64,000 nt of DNA from NCBI RefSeq assembly GCF_021395205.1, contig NZ_JAJVCS010000002.1, positions 124,001 to 188,000 of the forward strand, given 5' to 3'. Below, one piece after another: positions 60,275 through 64,000 of the stretch. This stretch comes from Polynucleobacter sp. IMCC 30228 (GTDB taxonomy: Bacteria > Pseudomonadota > Gammaproteobacteria > Burkholderiales > Burkholderiaceae). The notes beneath the pieces are model-generated. The model was not told where the DNA came from. It did not search any database and worked only from the letters and a program-made list of their open reading frames with translations. Position 1 is the first letter of the stretch. Every line of letters begins with the position of its first letter. The translations under genes were made by a program, and so were the position numbers.

Positions 60275-61029
60275 CAACCCTGACCTAAATAAACACGTCG
60301 AACTTCAGCATTACTCTGAATTTCATCAGGACTGCCTTCAGCCAAAAATTCACCATGGTGTAAAACAATAATACGTTGGCAAAGACCCATAATTAACTTC
60401 ATTTTGTGCTCAACTAAAATGACGGTACGCTCAGTAGCGAGGGTACGAATTAAATCCATCATTACTAGTGTTTCTTCAGGTGACATGCCTGCAGTAGGCT
60501 CATCTAATAATAATAAGCTGGGGTTACAGGCTAGGGCCATGGCTATTTCCAGGGCACGTTGTTGGCCATGGGCTAAATCACCAGCTTTCCGATCGCGTAA
60601 TTTTTCTAAATTCACGCGTTGCAGTAATTCATTCGCGATGATGATGGGGTCGGGATAGCTCTGTGCATTTTTCAAGAAATTAAAACGAGACACCTCCATT
60701 TGGGCGGCAACCCGCACATTTTCGTGCACGCTAAGTTTTTTAAAAACATTAGTAATTTGAAAGCTTTTCGAAATTCCTTGGCGCGGAAACTCATATTGCG
60801 GTTGCCCAGTGAGATTAACGCCATTAAAGATGATCTCGCCGCTAGACGGAGGAAATGCGCCGCTGAGAAGATTAAAAAAAGTACTTTTACCAGCGCCATT
60901 AGGGCCAATAATCGCCGTTAATGAGCCCGCTGCAAAACTCGCTGAAACATCATTAAGTGCCCGAAACTTACCAAAGTACATGGTGAGGTTGCGCGCCTCA
61001 AGAATAGGGGGAGTTGGCGAGAGACTCAT
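60274..61029 (-). CDS. livG: Branched-chain amino acid/amide ABC transporter ATPase LivG
   Basis: The 251 residues show Walker A IGPNGAGKSTFFNLLSG, the LivG-type signature LAHGQQRALEIAMAL, Walker B LLLLDEPTAGMSPEE and HKMKLIMGLCQRI. Together with LivF it powers the LivHM permease. The ATG at 61029 overlaps the livM stop by four bases and the stop overlaps livF. Confidence 0.94.
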   Translation of the reverse strand: MSLSPTPPILEARNLTMYFGKFRALNDVSASFAAGSLTAIIGPNGAGKSTFFNLLSGAFPPSSGEIIFNGVNLTGQPQYEFPRQGISKSFQITNVFKKLSVHENVRVAAQMEVSRFNFLKNAQSYPDPIIIANELLQRVNLEKLRDRKAGDLAHGQQRALEIAMALACNPSLLLLDEPTAGMSPEETLVMMDLIRTLATERTVILVEHKMKLIMGLCQRIIVLHHGEFLAEGSPDEIQSNAEVRRVYLGQG

Positions 61030-62006
61030 TTTGAATTTTTTGAAAGCGGTAATTTATGCAAAATGCTGCCCCAAATTCCTTGCGGAAAAAAGAGTACAAA
61101 AAACATAAAGATAAGACCAACAACTAACATCCAATGCGTGGTGAAATTAGTGATAACGTCCTCAAGGTAGAGCATGACTGCTGCGCCAATAAAGGGCCCA
61201 AAGAAGGTACCCATCCCCCCTAAAATACTCATCATCACCGCTTGGCCCGATTGCAAATAATGTAAGGAGTCGATTGGTACAATCGACAGATGCAAGGCTC
61301 GCAATGACCCGGCTAAACCACAAATTCCCGCAGATAAAATAAAGACTAGTAGCTTGGTACGCGCAACATTAAAGCCGCAAGCAGCAGCCCGTTTTTCATT
61401 TTCGCGAATCGCCTCCATGACTGCGCCTAGTGGTGAATTTAAAATACGCGATACAAACCAAATAGCCGCCAGTGCAAAAATAAAAATAAAATAGTATTTA
61501 GTGATTGGATTAAGCAGATCTACAGTGAAACCGAAGAAAGAAAATGAATCTACTTTTACACCCCGTAAACCATTTTCGCCGCCCGTCAGGCTTTCAGCCT
61601 TATAAAAAATATAATAAATAATTTGACCCAAGGCAAGCGTGACCATTGAAAAATAAATGCCGCGCGTGCGGATCGCTAAAAAGCCCATCACCAAGCCACC
61701 AAGCGCAGCCCCAAGCACTCCAATAACAATTGCCAAACCCCATGGTAATGAGAAATGAACCATGCTAATACCCGTAAGGTAACCGCCCATACCTAAAAAT
61801 GCACCATGGCCAAAAGACAGTAGGCCCATATAGCCAAACAATAAATTAAAGCCCATAGCAAATAAACCAAATACCAAAATATTGATTGCCAGTGCTTCAT
61901 AGGGCATAACGAAGGGTAGAATCAATAAGGCAATAGCGACTGAAATTACGCGATGACGAGCAATAGCTTGAGTTATTTTCGCGAGATTAGTTTGGGTTGA
62001 TGGCAT
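61026..62006 (-). CDS. livM: Branched-chain amino acid/amide ABC permease LivM
   Basis: The 326-residue permease has about eight to ten hydrophobic segments with the family motifs GYMGLLSFGHGAFLGMGGYL and the EAA-like loop AIRENEKRAAACGFNVARTK. A late GGMGTFFGPFIGAAVM segment precedes the C-terminal helices. It forms a heterodimer with LivH. It lies 12 bases after livH and overlaps livG by four. Confidence 0.94.
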   Translation of the reverse strand: MPSTQTNLAKITQAIARHRVISVAIALLILPFVMPYEALAINILVFGLFAMGFNLLFGYMGLLSFGHGAFLGMGGYLTGISMVHFSLPWGLAIVIGVLGAALGGLVMGFLAIRTRGIYFSMVTLALGQIIYYIFYKAESLTGGENGLRGVKVDSFSFFGFTVDLLNPITKYYFIFIFALAAIWFVSRILNSPLGAVMEAIRENEKRAAACGFNVARTKLLVFILSAGICGLAGSLRALHLSIVPIDSLHYLQSGQAVMMSILGGMGTFFGPFIGAAVMLYLEDVITNFTTHWMLVVGLIFMFFVLFFPQGIWGSILHKLPLSKNSK

Positions 62007-62018
62007 GGTGAATTTGAT

Positions 62019-62915
62019 TTAACCCATTAATCCGGCTTTACCGAACAGACCTTGTGGGCGAATAATTAGCACTACTGCCATCAAGACAAAAATGGAAAGT
62101 TCGGCCAAATCGGGCGCAAATAGTGAAGTCATACTGTACACAATGCCCACTAGTAAGCCGGCAACCACGGCGCCAACGGGTGAACCCATACCACCTACAA
62201 CTGTCACCACAAAAGACTCGGCCAAAATAGGAATACCCATTTCAGGATTAACCGAACGAGTAGGCGAGGCTAAGATCCCCGAGAGGCCTGCAATAGCTGT
62301 ACCAACTGCAAATACTAACAACCAAACCGTGGCAATATCAACACCCAATACCTTAAGGATTTCTTGATCACGTGAACCTGCTTTAATAATTAAGCCATAG
62401 CGGGTTTTTTGAATAAATAACCAGATGCATAAAATAATGACTGCGGTAGCCAAGATTAAAAAAAGTCGGTATTTGGGAAAGTAACCAAAGCCCACATTTA
62501 CTGAGCCGCTAAGACCCTCGGGGGTAATTGACGGCATACCCTCAATACCAAAAATAATCCGAGTCAATTCAATTAAGACATACGAGAGACCAAAGGTGAG
62601 TAGCAGAGGGTAATCAATGCCACGACCATACATGGGGCGCACCAAAAAGCGCTCGGTGATTAAGCCCATTACACCAGTAATAAGTGGGACTACCAGCAAA
62701 CTAAACCAAAAGCTGCCTGTAAGGCCCAAAAAATAAACCCCTAAAAATGCACCGACCATAAAAAAAGCACCGTGAGCAAAATTCACGACGGTTAGCATGC
62801 CAAAAATTAAGCACAGACCAAGCGCAAGCAAAGCATAAATACTACCCAAGGCAATCCCCGTCAACAATTGCATGCAGAGTAGGTCGAGGGTTAATCCAGT
62901 CATGACGTTTGACAT
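62019..62915 (-). CDS. livH: Branched-chain amino acid/amide ABC permease LivH
   Basis: The roughly 298-residue permease has LTGIALGSIYALLALGLCL near the N-terminus, MLTVVNFAHGAFFMVGAF, and VVGGMGSPVGAVVAGLL toward the end. Start choice is uncertain. The ATG at 62915 lies one base past the T-run of a terminator-like hairpin and has no Shine-Dalgarno; the ATGs at 62903 and 62873 are alternatives, the last giving a typical LivH start (MQLLTGIALGSIY). Expression relative to the binding protein is probably damped by the hairpin. Confidence 0.92.
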   Translation of the reverse strand: MSNVMTGLTLDLLCMQLLTGIALGSIYALLALGLCLIFGMLTVVNFAHGAFFMVGAFLGVYFLGLTGSFWFSLLVVPLITGVMGLITERFLVRPMYGRGIDYPLLLTFGLSYVLIELTRIIFGIEGMPSITPEGLSGSVNVGFGYFPKYRLFLILATAVIILCIWLFIQKTRYGLIIKAGSRDQEILKVLGVDIATVWLLVFAVGTAIAGLSGILASPTRSVNPEMGIPILAESFVVTVVGGMGSPVGAVVAGLLVGIVYSMTSLFAPDLAELSIFVLMAVVLIIRPQGLFGKAGLMG

Positions 62916-62916
62916 T

Positions 62917-62954
62917 AAAAAACCGATACCCAATTCAAGCTTTGAGGGTATCGG
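62917..62954 (-). terminator. Rho-independent terminator/attenuator between livK and livH
   Basis: On the minus strand CCGATACCC pairs perfectly with GGGTATCGG over nine bases (62946-62954 with 62923-62931). The 14-base loop itself holds a TCAA/TTGA stem. Six T residues follow (62917-62922). It lies downstream of the binding-protein stop and directly before livH, so partial read-through would give more binding protein than permease. Confidence 0.8.
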
Positions 62955-62979
62955 CCTTTCATTGGCTGCAGTTTTGTAC

Positions 62980-64000
62980 TTAGGCTTTAAATCCTAACTC
63001 AGCACAGCTACGCATATTTTCTTCCGAGACTGGATCAATCTGCAAAATATTAAAGACGTCGTACTTATCTTTCATATTTTTTGATTTTGAGTCGATTAGA
63101 ATAACCGACTGTACTGCCTGATGATCGCACTTGCGGTAATACTCTGGTCCTTTGTACCAATCATATTTTAATTGTTCAAGCGCTGTAATCACTTTTGCGG
63201 TATCGGTAGACTTCGCATTTTTAATGGCTTGTAAGATACTACGAATTCCTGAATATCCTAGAGCGCCATAGTCGGAAGGAACTGCTCCACCATAGGCTTT
63301 ACGAAAACGATCGTTAAATATCTTGGCGCTGGGAATACGATCTTCCAGACCCCAGTAATAAGAAGTGCCGCCCATGATGCCTTCAAAGGCCTCTGGGCCT
63401 CCTGCTTGCCGCGCCGTGTAGAGCAGCACTGGGGTAACAATTTTCATGCTGTTCTTTAGACCAAAGTCGGTGCATTGCTTAGCGGAGTTAACTAGATCAC
63501 GACCAAAGTTACATAACACCAAAATATCAGGATTTAAGGCTTTAATCCGTGGTAAGAAAGCGGAGTAATCTGCTGCGCCAAGGGGGTGCCGAATATCAGC
63601 CAAGGTAGTTGCCCCCATCTTTTTACCCGCCCGTTCAAAAGCACGCACCATTTCGTGACCATAGGCATAGTCAGCAGTGAGAAAAACAATTTTTTTACCA
63701 AAGCGAGGAATCGCATAGCGGGCTACAGCGCCTGCAGTCATGGTGGGATTTAATGCTTCATGAAAGGTATAGATGCTCCAATCTTTTACTTCATTAATTG
63801 CATCAGACTGACTAATCGAGTTAAAAATGACTTTACGCTCTTTACAAACTGCATTAATTGAGAGCTGAGTAGCGGCAGATAAGGAGCCCACCACATAATC
63901 GACTTTATCTTTTTCAATTAACTCAAGAGTGCGAGTAGCAGCTTCACCAGGATTTAATTTGTCATCGCGAACCAATAATTCCGCTTTGCGACCATTAAAG
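62980..64000 (-). CDS. ABC transporter substrate-binding protein, LivK family (5' end outside window)
   Basis: The frame is open to the right edge, so the gene begins beyond 64000; about 339 codons are visible, lacking signal peptide and the first lobe strand. The type I periplasmic-binding fold is recognisable from DYVVGSLSAATQLSINAV, TADYAYGHEMVRAFERAGKK, DYSAFLPRIKALNPDILVL and GYSGIRSILQAIKNA. The family binds leucine-like amino acids, amides, urea or aromatic acids; ligand cannot be assigned. A strong hairpin follows its stop, then livHMGF. Confidence 0.92.
   Translation of the reverse strand, partial: FNGRKAELLVRDDKLNPGEAATRTLELIEKDKVDYVVGSLSAATQLSINAVCKERKVIFNSISQSDAINEVKDWSIYTFHEALNPTMTAGAVARYAIPRFGKKIVFLTADYAYGHEMVRAFERAGKKMGATTLADIRHPLGAADYSAFLPRIKALNPDILVLCNFGRDLVNSAKQCTDFGLKNSMKIVTPVLLYTARQAGGPEAFEGIMGGTSYYWGLEDRIPSAKIFNDRFRKAYGGAVPSDYGALGYSGIRSILQAIKNAKSTDTAKVITALEQLKYDWYKGPEYYRKCDHQAVQSVILIDSKSKNMKDKYDVFNILQIDPVSEENMRSCAELGFKA

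Overview
The window looks like the chromosome of a Burkholderiales betaproteobacterium, most like Polynucleobacter or a close Burkholderiaceae relative. The grounds are the mid-40s GC by eye, the unbroken block rpsB-tsf-pyrH-frr-uppS-cdsA-dxr-rseP-bamA-skp-lpxD-fabZ-lpxA-lpxB-rnhB, several Bug-type (TctC) binding proteins, a QueE with the C-x14-C-x2-C cluster motif, and an Anbu peptidase operon. Genus assignment is inference. Coding density is high. No gap between genes exceeds about 200 bases, and I saw no rRNA, tRNA, insertion sequence or CRISPR array.

Layout. 1-2381 is clearly AT-richer than the rest and holds three overlapping or abutting genes: a truncated S-adenosylhomocysteine-hydrolase-like protein, a DMT-type transporter and a Nudix hydrolase. 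It may be the edge of an accessory island. 2390-5858 is map-glnD on the minus strand. 5859-21092 is a long plus-strand run for translation (S2, EF-Ts, UMP kinase, RRF), isoprenoid and phospholipid synthesis, outer-membrane assembly and lipid A synthesis, ending with RNase HII and an RNA methyltransferase. 21107-24447 holds divergent ppsR and ppsA, with an 18-base inverted repeat between them. 24489-28579 is the four-gene Anbu operon (ATP-grasp, alpha-E, transglutaminase-like, Anbu). Palindromes upstream of it include one NtrC-like sequence. 28727-33133 holds smpB, ratA-rnfH, guaB and guaA.

33157-36912 is a tight minus-strand operon with two TctC binding proteins around an N-formylglutamate-amidohydrolase-like protein and an isocitrate-lyase-fold enzyme. 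37077-38554 encodes two tandem paralogous exported proteins of unknown function. 38595-41118 is queE-queD-tadA-ldcA. 41137-46605 is rlmJ followed by an envelope module (PAP2 phosphatase, GT9, UPF0104 membrane protein, GT39). 46628-51321 holds a beta-hydroxyacid dehydrogenase, a DUF3047 lipoprotein, a phosphate transport pair (PhoU-like plus PiT) and apbC/mrp. 51341-52727 is tungstate-type ABC transporter tupBC without an adjacent tupA. 52900-55330 is bfd, an EEP-family hydrolase and cardiolipin synthase. 55350-59554 holds two CaiB-type CoA transferases, an acyl-CoA dehydrogenase and a small YqaA-like membrane protein. 59567-64000 is a liv branched-chain amino acid/amide transporter, whose binding-protein gene is separated from the permease genes by a strong terminator-like hairpin.

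Most of the window is conserved housekeeping DNA. The parts most worth a second look are the AT-rich left edge, the Anbu operon with its palindromic upstream region, the TctC/hydrolase/lyase operon, the tandem exported paralogs, the shortened RseP and the liv attenuator.
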